From a virus, in the IMG/VR virus record IMGVR_UViG_3300027896_000075, positions 1 to 44,967 of that record: 44,967 nt of DNA; one strand, written 5' to 3'. This document shows positions 14,655-22,419 of the stretch, piece after piece. The notes beneath the pieces were generated by a model. That model did not search any database, was not told where the DNA came from, and was given only the letters and a program-made list of their open reading frames with translations. The translations under genes were made by a program, and so were the position numbers. Every line of letters begins with the position of its first letter. The stretch's first letter is position 1.

Positions 14655-15958
14655 GTTTCGATGACTGTAGCCGGCTCGGGCACCGGCTGGTCGGTGAATT
14701 CAACGCCTTGCTTCTCCGCTGCTTTGACCTGCTGAAGCAGTTCCGCAAAGCCTTCGATCTGGCAATGCAGCGGTTCGCTCTCCAACGCGGCGAAGTGTTC
14801 CTTGAGGCTGTCGAGCGCGTCCTCGATGGAATCTCCCATGCCGATGACTACTCCCGCTTCGTCGCATTCCAGTGGCACTGAGGGGGCGAAGTGGTAGAGT
14901 CCGTCGGCCATGCAGTAGTGATAGAGCTTCACCCACCGCTTTACTTCTTCAGGGATCTCCAAGGCAAACCACTGATTTCTCACATGGTCGCAGCAGTGAA
15001 GCGTCGCCACCGCGACAAACTCAGCTTCATACTCGGGAGTGAGTAATTCGCCGTTGGCCCCGTGCCAGATGACTTCCGCCAGGTTGGAACAAGTCTCAGG
15101 CAGTTGGTCCTCGGTCAAACCGGCCATCCGAAAAGTTGGATCAATGAAATACGGTACGTCGTCTTTGATACGGATTTCCGTCGCCAGGAAGTTGCGGTAG
15201 CCGGCGCTGGCTAGCATCGGCATCATGGCCTTGTTTACCTCGCGGACCTGTTCCGGCAAATCCTGATAAGCGAGCAGCGAGCCGAGGTAGAGTTCGTTCT
15301 TCAGCTCGTAGCCCTGGAACGAGCGATTGGGGAATTGACCGTCCACGCACCAGCCATCGTAGCCAATCTCTACGTCGCACTCGATTTCGTCCTGAACAAC
15401 AAAGACGACTTCCTCTTTCAACCCGCCAAATCGGACGGCCCACTCGTCCAGCTTTTGCAGGCTGTGCGCGTAGTCTCGGTGGTGGTACGTCTCCATGCAG
15501 GCCCGGAAGCGGTTTAGCTTTATCCATTTCCCTTTTACCTGACGCAGATGGATGGCGAGGTTGGTAAGGCCGACGACCTTTACCGAATTCACTGTCGGTA
15601 ACCCAACCTCTTTGAGATAAGCCAGGAACTTCGTTCGGGACAATTCGAGGTCATTTACCCCCATCGCACCCCACACCGCCTTGCCCATGTCTCTCAGGTG
15701 TTTCTGGACGCCGGCAAAACCGATGTCCGGGAACACAAGCAGGTCAATGTCCTTGAGCACTTCCGGGTCAAGGAAATCGTCGAGCCGTTCTATGCCCGGC
15801 AGACCGTCTCCCTTCACGGCGTCGTTGATGTCCTGAAACTCGCGGTCAACCGGGGAATGGTAATACACCTTGGCCGCTTTCCCTACAAAGGCGTCGGCCA
15901 GGAAGATGAACTTGCCGTAGTCCACTATGCACACCGTTATCTCGCTCAAATCTTTCAT
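14651..15958 (-). CDS. ATP-grasp-fold protein in the head gene cluster
   Basis: 435 residues with ATP-grasp organisation. There is a pre-grasp Rossmann-like part (DIDLLVFPDIGFAG, about 70-83). The helix SRTKFLAYLKEVGLPTVNS is typical of the start of the grasp domain (compare PurD-type ligases). The lysine motif VKGKWIKLNRF is next, with the acidic catalytic strands EIECDVEIGYDGW and ATEIRIKDDVPYFIDPTFRM. Family members join a carboxylate to an amine or thiol using ATP. A substrate cannot be read from the sequence. Tight ATGA coupling to portal-side and scaffold-side genes suggests it acts late, perhaps modifying a virion or host peptide. Confidence 0.75.
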   Translation of the reverse strand: MKDLSEITVCIVDYGKFIFLADAFVGKAAKVYYHSPVDREFQDINDAVKGDGLPGIERLDDFLDPEVLKDIDLLVFPDIGFAGVQKHLRDMGKAVWGAMGVNDLELSRTKFLAYLKEVGLPTVNSVKVVGLTNLAIHLRQVKGKWIKLNRFRACMETYHHRDYAHSLQKLDEWAVRFGGLKEEVVFVVQDEIECDVEIGYDGWCVDGQFPNRSFQGYELKNELYLGSLLAYQDLPEQVREVNKAMMPMLASAGYRNFLATEIRIKDDVPYFIDPTFRMAGLTEDQLPETCSNLAEVIWHGANGELLTPEYEAEFVAVATLHCCDHVRNQWFALEIPEEVKRWVKLYHYCMADGLYHFAPSVPLECDEAGVVIGMGDSIEDALDSLKEHFAALESEPLHCQIEGFAELLQQVKAAEKQGVEFTDQPVPEPATVIET

Positions 15959-16353
15959 CGCCTTTTCGACGGTCCCGGAAACTCGCGTATTAGCTCATTC
16001 TGGTAGTCCTGCCAGTCCACTTTCAATTCTGCGCAGAGGATCATTTCGATAGCGGTAGCCAGGCGGTGCTCGTGGGCGTATGGCGCCGCTGGATCGTCGC
16101 CAGCACCCAGATCCTCGGTATGGGTCTTGTCGAAGGCCAAATCAAACTCATCCACGGCCTGCTGAGAGACGCCGTTGTGCTTGCACATGATGGCCTCCAC
16201 GGTTTCATGGATGGCTAGCAGAATCTCCCGCCGCCAGTCGCTCATTGGAGCGACTTGCACCTGAAGGTCGCCGTTGGGCTCCCAGAGCCAATCCACCCCA
16301 TCTACTTCAGGGCGCATATCTCTGGGCTCGGTGACTTTTATAGTAATGTTCAT
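15955..16353 (-). CDS. Conserved-type phage protein with HExxE-like helix
   Basis: 132 residues from ATG 16353 (ATGA overlap with the upstream stop). The core helix ILLAIHETVEAIMCKHNG contains HExxE, and a second helix (YAHEHRLATAIEMILCAE) has another His/Glu set. Together they could bind a metal, as in small zincins, but full catalysis is not shown. It begins MNITIK like the gene just upstream, so one start region may be a copy of the other. Confidence 0.6.
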   Translation of the reverse strand: MNITIKVTEPRDMRPEVDGVDWLWEPNGDLQVQVAPMSDWRREILLAIHETVEAIMCKHNGVSQQAVDEFDLAFDKTHTEDLGAGDDPAAPYAHEHRLATAIEMILCAELKVDWQDYQNELIREFPGPSKRR

Positions 16354-16550
16354 AAGCGCCATTCCAACAGATGTTGATACTTGGTGAATTCCCTGCGGGT
16401 AAAAGGTCCCCCAAAGGCCAAGTCTGGTCTCTGACCACCTGGAAGGTCTGGATTTAGAAATCGGAAGTTCACTTTACCGCCCAGGTGTTTGAAAGCTTCG
16501 GTCTTGTCTCGTAACGCTGCTTGCGGGATGGTCTTGATCGTGATGTTCAC
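16350..16550 (-). CDS. Small protein, 66 residues
   Basis: Starts MNITIKTIPQAALRDKTEAF in an ATGA overlap with the portal stop and ends in an ATGA overlap with the next gene. Contains a Gly/Pro-rich turn (NPDLPGGQRPDLAFGG). No family recognised; coupling supports it. Confidence 0.6.
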   Translation of the reverse strand: MNITIKTIPQAALRDKTEAFKHLGGKVNFRFLNPDLPGGQRPDLAFGGPFTRREFTKYQHLLEWRL

Positions 16551-18850
16551 TCCTTCATGCTTGTGAGCCTGTTCCTGCGGATGTTTCCGACGGCTTCCAG
16601 GTCGAGCTTCTGCAACTCGGCAGCGTGCTTTTCACGGTCCTGCTTGAGCCCTTCCTCGAAAGCAATCTGCCGCTGGGCTGTCTTGGCCGCGTGACTCTGC
16701 TGGCCCATTTGGATCTTGCTCTGCGCTTGGGCCTGAGTCGCCTGGATCTTCGCGGCGTCCTTCGGGTCGAGCCCGCCCTTGCCATTGCCCTGCTGCGCTT
16801 GCTTCTGCGCCGCCTGCTGCTGCCGCTGCATGTAGCCTTTGACCTTATTGGCAATACCCCCCAATTCGCCAGCAAACATCCGCACCATGTTCACGGAGCC
16901 TTTGTCGGCTTCCAGCATCGCTAGAAACGCCTTCGTATAGACTTCGCAGTGGTTCAAGCCGATCACGTCCTGCGGGGTGCCTACAGCGCCGGTCTGGTCA
17001 ATGTCAATGACCTTCGCCTGCATCAACCGGAGCATGGTCGCCAGCACTTCCACCGGGTTGAGCCCGGGCTTGGGCGTAACTGCGGTGCCGCCCATGAGAG
17101 TGCCAAAGGCAAACTCGGTGTCGTGGACTGAATCGCTGATGTGCGGCGCATCGGGCACCAGGTCCACCGCCTCGGCCGGGTCGTCGTTGAAGGCGAACAC
17201 CGCCTTGCGCAACACCTTTGATTGGCTCTCGGGCGGCATCAACGGGCGCCATTCCATCAACTGCTGGGCAATCGTCATCTCGCGGGTCTTGTCTCCACCG
17301 CCCATGACGCGCTCGTGTTCCACTTCCCAGGCGTCCGGGTTGAAAACCAATTCCTCGGGGATGCCCTGGCGGATGCAGTTGGCCTGCACGCGCTGCACCG
17401 CCGCGTCGGTCGAGAACTTGATACAGAAGCGCCGGGAAATCTCCGCGTCCTCGAAAGTCTGGTAGTGGTACGCCTGCTCCATCGCCGCCCCGATCATCGC
17501 GCTGGCCGCGTTCAACTCGGCCATCACCTGGAAGCGGGTCTTCTCGGTGCGGTCTTTCGAGTAGTCGGTCTTTTGCGAGAAGAGGCCCGTGGAATCGTCC
17601 ACCAGCCGGCCATTCTCCTGGAGGCCAAGCTCTACCAGATTAGAATTGACCTGGAAACGGTCGGCAGCCGGCACGGCCTTGACCGTCTTGTCAATGAAAC
17701 CGCGGTTGATGAGGTTCACCTTGAGCGCCCGCTGCACGTCCTCCGGGCTGTCGCCGTAGAAGTACATGTTCATCGCCTCGGCTACGGCTTCGTTGAACCG
17801 GCAGCGCAGGCGGTTCTGCCAGAGGCACACCGCCCACAGTAGAAATCCCAGGCTCCGCACCGAATGATACCGCTGCGGGAAGACCGAGGACAGGTCCGCG
17901 AACGTGAAGCTGGCCAAGTTCTTCCAACTGGTCGCCACCTTGCGTTCGCCGCTGGTGAACAGGAAATCGTCCTTGCTGCTCTTGTCAATGTTCCGGCTCT
18001 TCCGGCTCACCTGATACTGACCGCCAACCAGCGAGGGATTCTCCCAGGAATCGAGGATGATCCGCCGCACCCAACCGCTCTCGCCCTTGCTCTCGGTGTA
18101 GCCGTAAATGTCGAAACAGTCCACCGTCGGCACGCGGTCCCCGACGTAGGAACCGCCGTCCTCTTTAAACCGCTCCACGATCTTCTCCGGAGCGTAAACG
18201 TCCGGCCAGTTCTGGGAGCGCAACTGCGTGGTCTGTTCGTCCAGCCATTCCATGCAGCGGTTCACGAAGGGCCGGTTCCACCCATCGTCTTCGCTACCTT
18301 CTCGTGTGAGCTTCTGCAATTCGATCCCCGTGAACTCCCGCCGGAAGAAGATAAACGGCAGGTTCTCGAAGCCAAGGAACGTATGCGAGGGCACCAGCAC
18401 GTCCTCCAGCCCGATAGGCCGCGGGCACCACCAATCCTCTTTCTCCCAGACGCCCGGGCCGATGCCATGCAGCACGAGGTTCCCGATCTTCGCCCGCATG
18501 TGCTCGTAATACTTGATTGAGCCCTTCATCACTTTGGCTATCTCGCGCGTGCGGATGGCCCCATACTCGCTCCGCTTGTGCTGCGCGCCGCCGTCCGTCC
18601 GGCAGATGAAGTAGTTGCCGGTCTTGAGCAGGCCGTTGGCCATTTGCGTGCGGGCGTCGTGGAGCCGGCGGGTCATGGTCAGGTCCGCAAAATTGCAGTC
18701 GATCTGGCTCTCTTCGACCTGCTTCTGGGAGAAAGGCGGCTCGCCGTTGGCGAGGGCGGAAATCTTCGCCCGGTTGGATGACCGCGGGCTTTCTGTCAGC
18801 AGCGAGTCGTATGCGATTGCGTCGAGGAGCCTAGCGTCATTCCAGTTCAT
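16547..18850 (-). CDS. Portal protein (head-tail connector)
   Basis: 767 residues, in the size range of P22-like portals. The pattern is that of a portal: an N-terminal helical region (MTRRLHDARTQMANGLLK), a central alpha/beta clip-wing part and a long Gln-rich helical C-terminus (MQRQQQAAQKQAQQGNGKGG). It ends with charged coiled coil (EEGLKQDREKHAAELQKLDL), as in barrel-forming portals. It lies upstream of scaffold and capsid genes in transcription order. A sigma70-like promoter inside the end of the preceding HNH-like gene would give an almost leaderless message. Identity rests on length, composition and gene order. Confidence 0.75.
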   Translation of the reverse strand: MNWNDARLLDAIAYDSLLTESPRSSNRAKISALANGEPPFSQKQVEESQIDCNFADLTMTRRLHDARTQMANGLLKTGNYFICRTDGGAQHKRSEYGAIRTREIAKVMKGSIKYYEHMRAKIGNLVLHGIGPGVWEKEDWWCPRPIGLEDVLVPSHTFLGFENLPFIFFRREFTGIELQKLTREGSEDDGWNRPFVNRCMEWLDEQTTQLRSQNWPDVYAPEKIVERFKEDGGSYVGDRVPTVDCFDIYGYTESKGESGWVRRIILDSWENPSLVGGQYQVSRKSRNIDKSSKDDFLFTSGERKVATSWKNLASFTFADLSSVFPQRYHSVRSLGFLLWAVCLWQNRLRCRFNEAVAEAMNMYFYGDSPEDVQRALKVNLINRGFIDKTVKAVPAADRFQVNSNLVELGLQENGRLVDDSTGLFSQKTDYSKDRTEKTRFQVMAELNAASAMIGAAMEQAYHYQTFEDAEISRRFCIKFSTDAAVQRVQANCIRQGIPEELVFNPDAWEVEHERVMGGGDKTREMTIAQQLMEWRPLMPPESQSKVLRKAVFAFNDDPAEAVDLVPDAPHISDSVHDTEFAFGTLMGGTAVTPKPGLNPVEVLATMLRLMQAKVIDIDQTGAVGTPQDVIGLNHCEVYTKAFLAMLEADKGSVNMVRMFAGELGGIANKVKGYMQRQQQAAQKQAQQGNGKGGLDPKDAAKIQATQAQAQSKIQMGQQSHAAKTAQRQIAFEEGLKQDREKHAAELQKLDLEAVGNIRRNRLTSMKE

Positions 18851-18851
18851 G

Positions 18852-19493
18852 CTACCTGCTATATGTCCGTTGCACTGGTTTTGTCAACGCCTGTTCGTCG
18901 CTCCAACCGAGCAGCATCCTGTTTCTAAGGGTCATGGGCTTCATGCCGATCAATCCGGCCCAGACGCTGAGTTGCGCCCGTAGTCCACAGAAATTGAGGA
19001 TCACGTTACTGCGCCGATTCAGGGCCTGTTGCTGCGCTGTGGCCCAAGTGCAGTTCTCTTTGCAGTAGTGGCCGTTGTTGTCTTTACGCTCGATCTGAAG
19101 GCCGGGCTGATAGCTCGGCTCCATGTCGCGCTTGAAGTCTTCGTAGCACGCCCAGAGAATCTTGATGCCCCTGCCTCCCCAGTCTTCGTAATGGGGTGAG
19201 TTGGGGTTTTCACACCGCTGCTTCATTGCCCTCCAGACCCCATAAAAGTGTCCAACTTCGTGGTTCTTCAAGTCCCCGTGCGTCGTGTGCGCTCGCGCTG
19301 TTGCTTCCAGCTTCCAGCACCCGCAAGACTTCGTGTGGCCGGTCAGGACGTTGCTGCGCTGCGCAACAGTGCGCTTGCCGCACTCGCACTCAAACTCCCA
19401 AAGGGGCACGCGCTTGCCGTAAGGCAGCCATCGCCACTTCACGAACCTGACCGCCGTGAGCCTATTGAATTTCTGGCCGGTGATGTCCTTCAT
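18852..19493 (-). CDS. HNH-like homing endonuclease beside the portal gene
   Basis: 213 residues. The N-terminus has a zinc-binding region (FECECGKRTVAQ, SCGCW). The middle carries the family signature: GVWRAMKQRCENPNSPHYED, then WGGRGIKI, then QIERKDNNGHYCKENCTW with ATAQQQALNRR. This corresponds to the common phage nuclease pattern 'W..M..RC..P....Y...GGRGI...IDR.dN.G.Y...NCRWAT..eQ..N'. The C-terminal helix-turn-helix (SVWAGLIGMKPMTLRNRM) would bind DNA. It ends one base before the portal start without interrupting it. Confidence 0.85.
   Translation of the reverse strand: MKDITGQKFNRLTAVRFVKWRWLPYGKRVPLWEFECECGKRTVAQRSNVLTGHTKSCGCWKLEATARAHTTHGDLKNHEVGHFYGVWRAMKQRCENPNSPHYEDWGGRGIKILWACYEDFKRDMEPSYQPGLQIERKDNNGHYCKENCTWATAQQQALNRRSNVILNFCGLRAQLSVWAGLIGMKPMTLRNRMLLGWSDEQALTKPVQRTYSR
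18859..18888 (-). promoter_or_regulatory. Candidate promoter for portal operon (near-leaderless)
   Basis: On the minus strand: -35 TTGACA (18888-18883), an 18-bp spacer and -10 TATAGC (18864-18859). The portal ATG begins 8 nt after the -10, so the message would carry a leader of only about 2 nt. The promoter lies inside the coding end of the HNH-like gene. Confidence 0.45.
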
Positions 19494-19529
19494 TTTGCTT
19501 TACGCCCGTTGGGCGTGGGTGTCAACGCT

Positions 19530-19793
19530 TTACGGCACGTGCGGCATCGTGTAGCCGGTATCCGCCAGTGTTCGCATGTCGTCGGCGTACATGTAGGCGC
19601 GGTCCTCGGGCGGCTCTTCGTCCTCTGAGCAAACATGCCACGTCCGTTTGCAAAAACGGCAGGAGAAGTGACTGCCTTGGTTGTAGTAGCCGTCCTCTCC
19701 ACAGTTCGGGCACGAGAGGATAGCGATGTCGTCGGGCGGTCGGCTTTTCAACGCGGCTTTCACTTGTGGGTCTTTCCAAATATCTTTGCTCAT
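19530..19793 (-). CDS. Zinc-ribbon protein, 87 residues
   Basis: Starts MSKDIWKDPQVKAAL. The zinc ribbon is CPNCGEDGYYNQGSHFSCRFC (two CxxC knuckles, about 28-48), followed by an acidic segment. Co-directional with the late genes. Function unknown; ribbon proteins of this size often bind nucleic acid. Confidence 0.7.
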   Translation of the reverse strand: MSKDIWKDPQVKAALKSRPPDDIAILSCPNCGEDGYYNQGSHFSCRFCKRTWHVCSEDEEPPEDRAYMYADDMRTLADTGYTMPHVP

Positions 19794-19796
19794 AAT

Positions 19797-20027
19797 TCAA
19801 TCCTTCTCCCTCTGCCGGGCCTTCCGCTCCAGCTTGCTTCGGGACTCCTTCCTCAACTCAGCCTGCCTATCGGCGTCCCGCTGCGCGTCGAACTTCGTCG
19901 GCCCGCCGTCGGCCTTCCAGCGCAGGTATTCCTCCAAGAACGCAAGCTCGGCGGCTTCCTCCGGTCGCTTGATGAACTTCAACTCGGCGGCGCGCTTCTC
20001 GATGGGGCTGTCGCGATACTCGGTCAT
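19797..20027 (-). CDS. Charged helical protein, 76 residues
   Basis: I take ATG 20027 (MTEYRDSPIEKRAAELKF) because it follows the upstream stop by only 4 nt. The protein is Lys/Arg/Glu-rich and almost wholly helical (RKESRSKLERKARQREKD). Function unknown. Confidence 0.6.
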   Translation of the reverse strand: MTEYRDSPIEKRAAELKFIKRPEEAAELAFLEEYLRWKADGGPTKFDAQRDADRQAELRKESRSKLERKARQREKD

Positions 20028-20031
20028 CACT

Positions 20032-20259
20032 TCAGCTTTGGTCTTTTGACTTCGGGCTAATACCACTGTTCGGAAGTTGTGAGAGCATCCACCTTGCCCC
20101 CTCTTGGAATGCGTAGGCAGTGGGAACATTGCCTTGCTCGTCGCGGAACTTTCGTGCGGCATCGGCTATCTGGTAGTCGTTTGGTCGGCCCAGAGATTCC
20201 GAACCAATCGCTGGAGCACAACGGCCACCAGCCTCGCAGTTATCGGTTGTCTCACTCAT
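20032..20259 (-). CDS. Unknown small protein, 75 residues
   Basis: The later part (YQIADAARKFRDEQGNVPTA, then FQEGARWMLSQL) is a compact helical pair seen in many small phage proteins. The start is ATG 20259. It ends 4 nt before the next start. Function unknown. Confidence 0.6.
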   Translation of the reverse strand: MSETTDNCEAGGRCAPAIGSESLGRPNDYQIADAARKFRDEQGNVPTAYAFQEGARWMLSQLPNSGISPKSKDQS

Positions 20260-20271
20260 TTTCGTTTCCTT

Positions 20272-20526
20272 TCAGGTCGTCGGGTGGCCGTGGCTCAGCT
20301 TGTCGTTGGGCAAGATGGACTCAGCCCATTCTGTGAGTGTAGCGCGGGTAATCGGCCCTCGGTTTGGATCACTGAGGTATATGTGTGCGAAGCGCCCGGT
20401 TGGGGGACGGAACTCCAGCCAGTATCCATCGCAGTCGCGGCAGAGTTTCAGGCCGCACTTGCCCAACAAATCGGTGCAGGCAACAGCCGCCGGGCGTTTC
20501 CGTTTCCTGGCTTTGTTGGTCTTCAT
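20272..20526 (-). CDS. Unknown small protein, 84 residues
   Basis: Basic N-terminus (MKTNKARKRKRPAAVACTD), then CGLKLCRDCDG, a possible metal site, and a beta segment (YWLEFRPPTGRFAHIYLSD). ATG 20526. Function unknown. Confidence 0.6.
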   Translation of the reverse strand: MKTNKARKRKRPAAVACTDLLGKCGLKLCRDCDGYWLEFRPPTGRFAHIYLSDPNRGPITRATLTEWAESILPNDKLSHGHPTT

Positions 20527-20544
20527 ACGTTCTTTCTGTCGGGC

Positions 20545-20643
20545 TCAGTCGCTCTCAGCGGCTGTGCCTGACCTCTGGCGTTCCTGCAGCGCCTTCAGCG
20601 CCACTTCCCCGGCCTGCCGCGACGCGTCGGTGGTGAAGGTCAT
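20545..20643 (-). CDS. 32-residue coupled mini-gene
   Basis: ATG 20643 overlaps the upstream TGA (ATGA). The product begins MTFTTDASRQAGEVALKALQ and is helical. The tight coupling matches the rest of the operon. Confidence 0.4.
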   Translation of the reverse strand: MTFTTDASRQAGEVALKALQERQRSGTAAESD

Positions 20644-21065
20644 ACCGGCATCTCCTGCTGGGATTGGCTCTGCCGCCAGTCCTTATACATCCGCCAAAGC
20701 CTTCCTACGATTGGCCCCCAGTCCTGCGGTCGGGCCAGTAGCGCATCCACGATGCCTTCATCCCAAAGCATCCCGTCGTTGCGGTTCCACTTGGCGACCA
20801 TCTTGGCATATTCCTTGGTCAAAAATTCGAGGTTGCTCCGGGCCTTGTCCGGCACCGGCACCCGGGCCGACTTTAGCAACTGGATGGCGTAGCACTGGGC
20901 CTTCAACCGTTCCTCCAGATTGCGCTTGCTCACGCGCACGTCAGCACAGTGATTACAAGAGGAGAGCGGAATCAGCTTGTGAGGGTCCGCAATCACGTCG
21001 TAGGAGTCGTCAATCTCCAGGGTTATGGGCTTGTGGCAGAATTTGCAGGTAGTCGAGAAGTTCAT
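20640..21065 (-). CDS. Zinc-containing protein, 141 residues
   Basis: ATG 21065 overlaps the upstream stop (ATGA), so I reject a long N-terminal extension. MNFSTTCKFCHKPITLEI and LIPLSSCNHCADVRV give two CxxC pairs about 26 residues apart, a plausible zinc site. The rest is helical and charged, ending in a Gln/Ser-rich tail. Position in an operon with a replication-like motif protein hints at DNA work, but there is no firm family. Confidence 0.6.
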   Translation of the reverse strand: MNFSTTCKFCHKPITLEIDDSYDVIADPHKLIPLSSCNHCADVRVSKRNLEERLKAQCYAIQLLKSARVPVPDKARSNLEFLTKEYAKMVAKWNRNDGMLWDEGIVDALLARPQDWGPIVGRLWRMYKDWRQSQSQQEMPV

Positions 21066-21511
21066 TGGGGTGAGTGGAAATTGTTGATCTGCCTCACGGC
21101 ATCGTCCGCGATGGTCCGGTAGCTGCCGCCAACCGGCTGGCGCACACCGGAGCCGGGGCCGGTTCGTTCTTGCCAGTTGCTCCGCCAGTGGATCATCGCT
21201 GCGTGCCAGGACTTCATGCCGTTCCTTCCGACTTTCCAGCCATTGGCTTCGTAATACGAGTGAAACTTGATGCACTCGTTTTGAGGCAACCCAATTTTGG
21301 CCCCGTTCAAGAGCACGGCATCAAGGCAGGGAGGCTCGAATTTGCCATTGGACTTGGTGCGACTGGAAACTGGTTTTGAAAGGAGCTTTTGGGCTTCTCC
21401 AAGGAGCGTATTGATTTTGTCAATGCTACCAAGGGGAGTTCCCAATTCATTGATGGCAGACTCGATTAGATACGAGGCGCGAGCCGACGGACTTTCAGAT
21501 TCTTCATTCAT
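21062..21511 (-). CDS. Replisome-organiser-like C-terminal domain protein, 149 residues
   Basis: I choose ATG 21511 because GAGAGAGAAATT just upstream is a good ribosome-binding site. The C-terminal half reads ECIKFHSYYEANGWKVGRNG followed by MKSWHAAMIHWRSNW. This 'F..Y...nGWkVG...MK.W.aA...W' signature is common at the ends of phage replication-initiation/DnaT-like proteins. The N-terminal half is a charged helix. It may be a detached replication-accessory domain. An RNA-like element and promoter lie 225-330 bp upstream. Confidence 0.6.
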   Translation of the reverse strand: MNEESESPSARASYLIESAINELGTPLGSIDKINTLLGEAQKLLSKPVSSRTKSNGKFEPPCLDAVLLNGAKIGLPQNECIKFHSYYEANGWKVGRNGMKSWHAAMIHWRSNWQERTGPGSGVRQPVGGSYRTIADDAVRQINNFHSPQ

Positions 21512-21735
21512 AATTTCTCTCTCTACTCTCTGCATATCCCCCCAACCCCCCAACGGAAGCAAGCTCGAAGGGGACATCATAAAATGATGAGTGAGGGTCA
21601 CCCCTGGCGAGTATTTCGTAAAGCGCCCCGGCCATTGCTTCGATCCCATGACAGGCGCACCGCAGCCCTTGATTTTGATACGGTCCAAGGGAATACAACC
21701 GCCCGCTCGGCTCGAAACCGAATCACGGGGAGTAC
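21512..21735 (-). other. Untranslated stretch downstream of the small RNA
   Basis: About 220 bp between the candidate small RNA and the 149-residue gene. The frame is open on the minus strand, but its predicted peptide looks like chance coding and has no start with a ribosome-binding site. If transcription reads through the small RNA's terminator this would be a long 5' leader. No further element is seen. Confidence 0.4.
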
Positions 21736-21803
21736 AAAAAGACGGCCGGTGTTGCTGGAATCTTGAGAGCAAGAGACCCGGAACCTTTCGGCTCCCACCG
21801 GCC
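21736..21803 (-). ncRNA. Candidate 68-nt structured small RNA or attenuator
   Basis: On the minus strand a three-way junction can be drawn. P1 pairs GGCCGGTG (21803-21796) with CACCGGCC (21751-21744). P2 is GGAGCC/GGTTCC closed by a GAAA tetraloop (21795-21780) and stacks directly on P1. P3 is TTGCT/AGCAA (21772-21768 with 21756-21752) and adjoins the P1 3' strand. An alternative P3 is TCTTG/CAAGA. P1 is followed by GTC and five T (21740-21736), as in an intrinsic terminator. P2 needs a G-U pair that exists only in the minus-strand RNA, supporting the orientation. The predicted transcription start falls on the first P1 base. No known RNA family is recognised. Confidence 0.5.
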
Positions 21804-21809
21804 CAAGCA

Positions 21810-21838
21810 AATCTAATGTTTTGTCTCTCATAGGTCAA
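21810..21838 (-). promoter_or_regulatory. Sigma70-like promoter for the small RNA
   Basis: -35 TTGACC (21838-21833), 17-bp spacer, -10 TAGATT (21815-21810). Transcription would begin near 21803, which is the first base of stem P1. It could also serve the operon that begins at 21511. Confidence 0.5.
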
Positions 21839-21927
21839 GTCAGCAAGACTTGATGCCGTCAATTTCTCAGAAGTCGGTCAGGCCGTCAACCCCCTTTTTG
21901 AAAAAGTTGTCCCCAAGTTATTCACAA
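21839..21927. other. Gap downstream of the fibronectin-III gene
   Basis: Holds the 3' flank of the Fn3 gene and the region upstream of the small-RNA promoter. A short CTTTT/AAAAG inverted repeat near 21900 is too weak to call a terminator. Nothing else is seen. Confidence 0.35.
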
Positions 21928-22374
21928 TCACGGCCCCAGGCGGATGCGCAGGTTGGTGGGCGGTGGAGGCGGCACCGGGATGTTGGTGAAGACCTCCGTC
22001 GAGAAGTCGCTCTCCAGACCATTCACGTCCGTGGCGGTCCCGGCGAAGTAGTAGGTGGGACCGCGCACCAGGTTGGTCACCGCGACGGTCAGGGCTGGTC
22101 CGGGGCTGACCGAGTTGGTGTACGTGCGTGAGGCTACGCCCCAATAGACGTGGTAGGAGGCGATGACGTTGGTTCCGGGGCTGGGGTCCCAAGCCACGGT
22201 TACCGATCCAGTGACAGGCGGCGCCGCGTTCGCCAGCGCGCAGAACAAAAGCAACCCGCCAACCGCGGCCCACACGCGCGTTCTCCGCAGGGGGCTATGA
22301 TATAACGAGCAGCCTCTACTGCCCGGCGCTGTCCTCGCTCCAAATCCACAAAAAGCCTGACGGGTTGTATTCAT
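21928..22374 (-). CDS. Secreted fibronectin type III domain protein
   Basis: 148 residues from ATG 22374. A hydrophobic segment VWAAVGGLLLFCALANAAPP acts as signal peptide; an internal GTG just before it could be the true start. One Fn3 domain follows: VTVAWDPSPGTNVIASYHVY, then TVAVTNLVRGPTYYFAGTAT and VNGLESDFSTEV, with the usual Trp, Tyr and Leu core. It ends in a proline stretch. Fn3 domains on phage or surface proteins usually bind carbohydrate or other surfaces weakly. The gene stands between the glycosyltransferase group and the small-RNA locus. Confidence 0.7.
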   Translation of the reverse strand: MNTTRQAFCGFGARTAPGSRGCSLYHSPLRRTRVWAAVGGLLLFCALANAAPPVTGSVTVAWDPSPGTNVIASYHVYWGVASRTYTNSVSPGPALTVAVTNLVRGPTYYFAGTATDVNGLESDFSTEVFTNIPVPPPPPTNLRIRLGP

Positions 22375-22419
22375 GTTATGAGCATTGAATCACTGAATCT
22401 TACAGCCTGTGTCAAGGGG

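Noticed and set aside
19520-19525. Minus-strand TTGACA upstream of the HNH-like gene
   Set aside because: The best -10 (TAAAGC) matches at only three positions and ends 3 nt before the ATG, too close for a sensible start.
21062-21862. Extended 266-codon version of the replication-motif protein
   Set aside because: The extra N-terminus crosses the small-RNA locus and promoter and looks like chance coding. ATG 21511 has a good ribosome-binding site.
21895-21912. CTTTT/AAAAG inverted repeat as a terminator for the fibronectin gene
   Set aside because: A/T-only stem of four to five pairs with almost no loop; too weak.
22408-22413. Minus-strand TTGACA before the fibronectin gene
   Set aside because: No -10-like box at the right distance.
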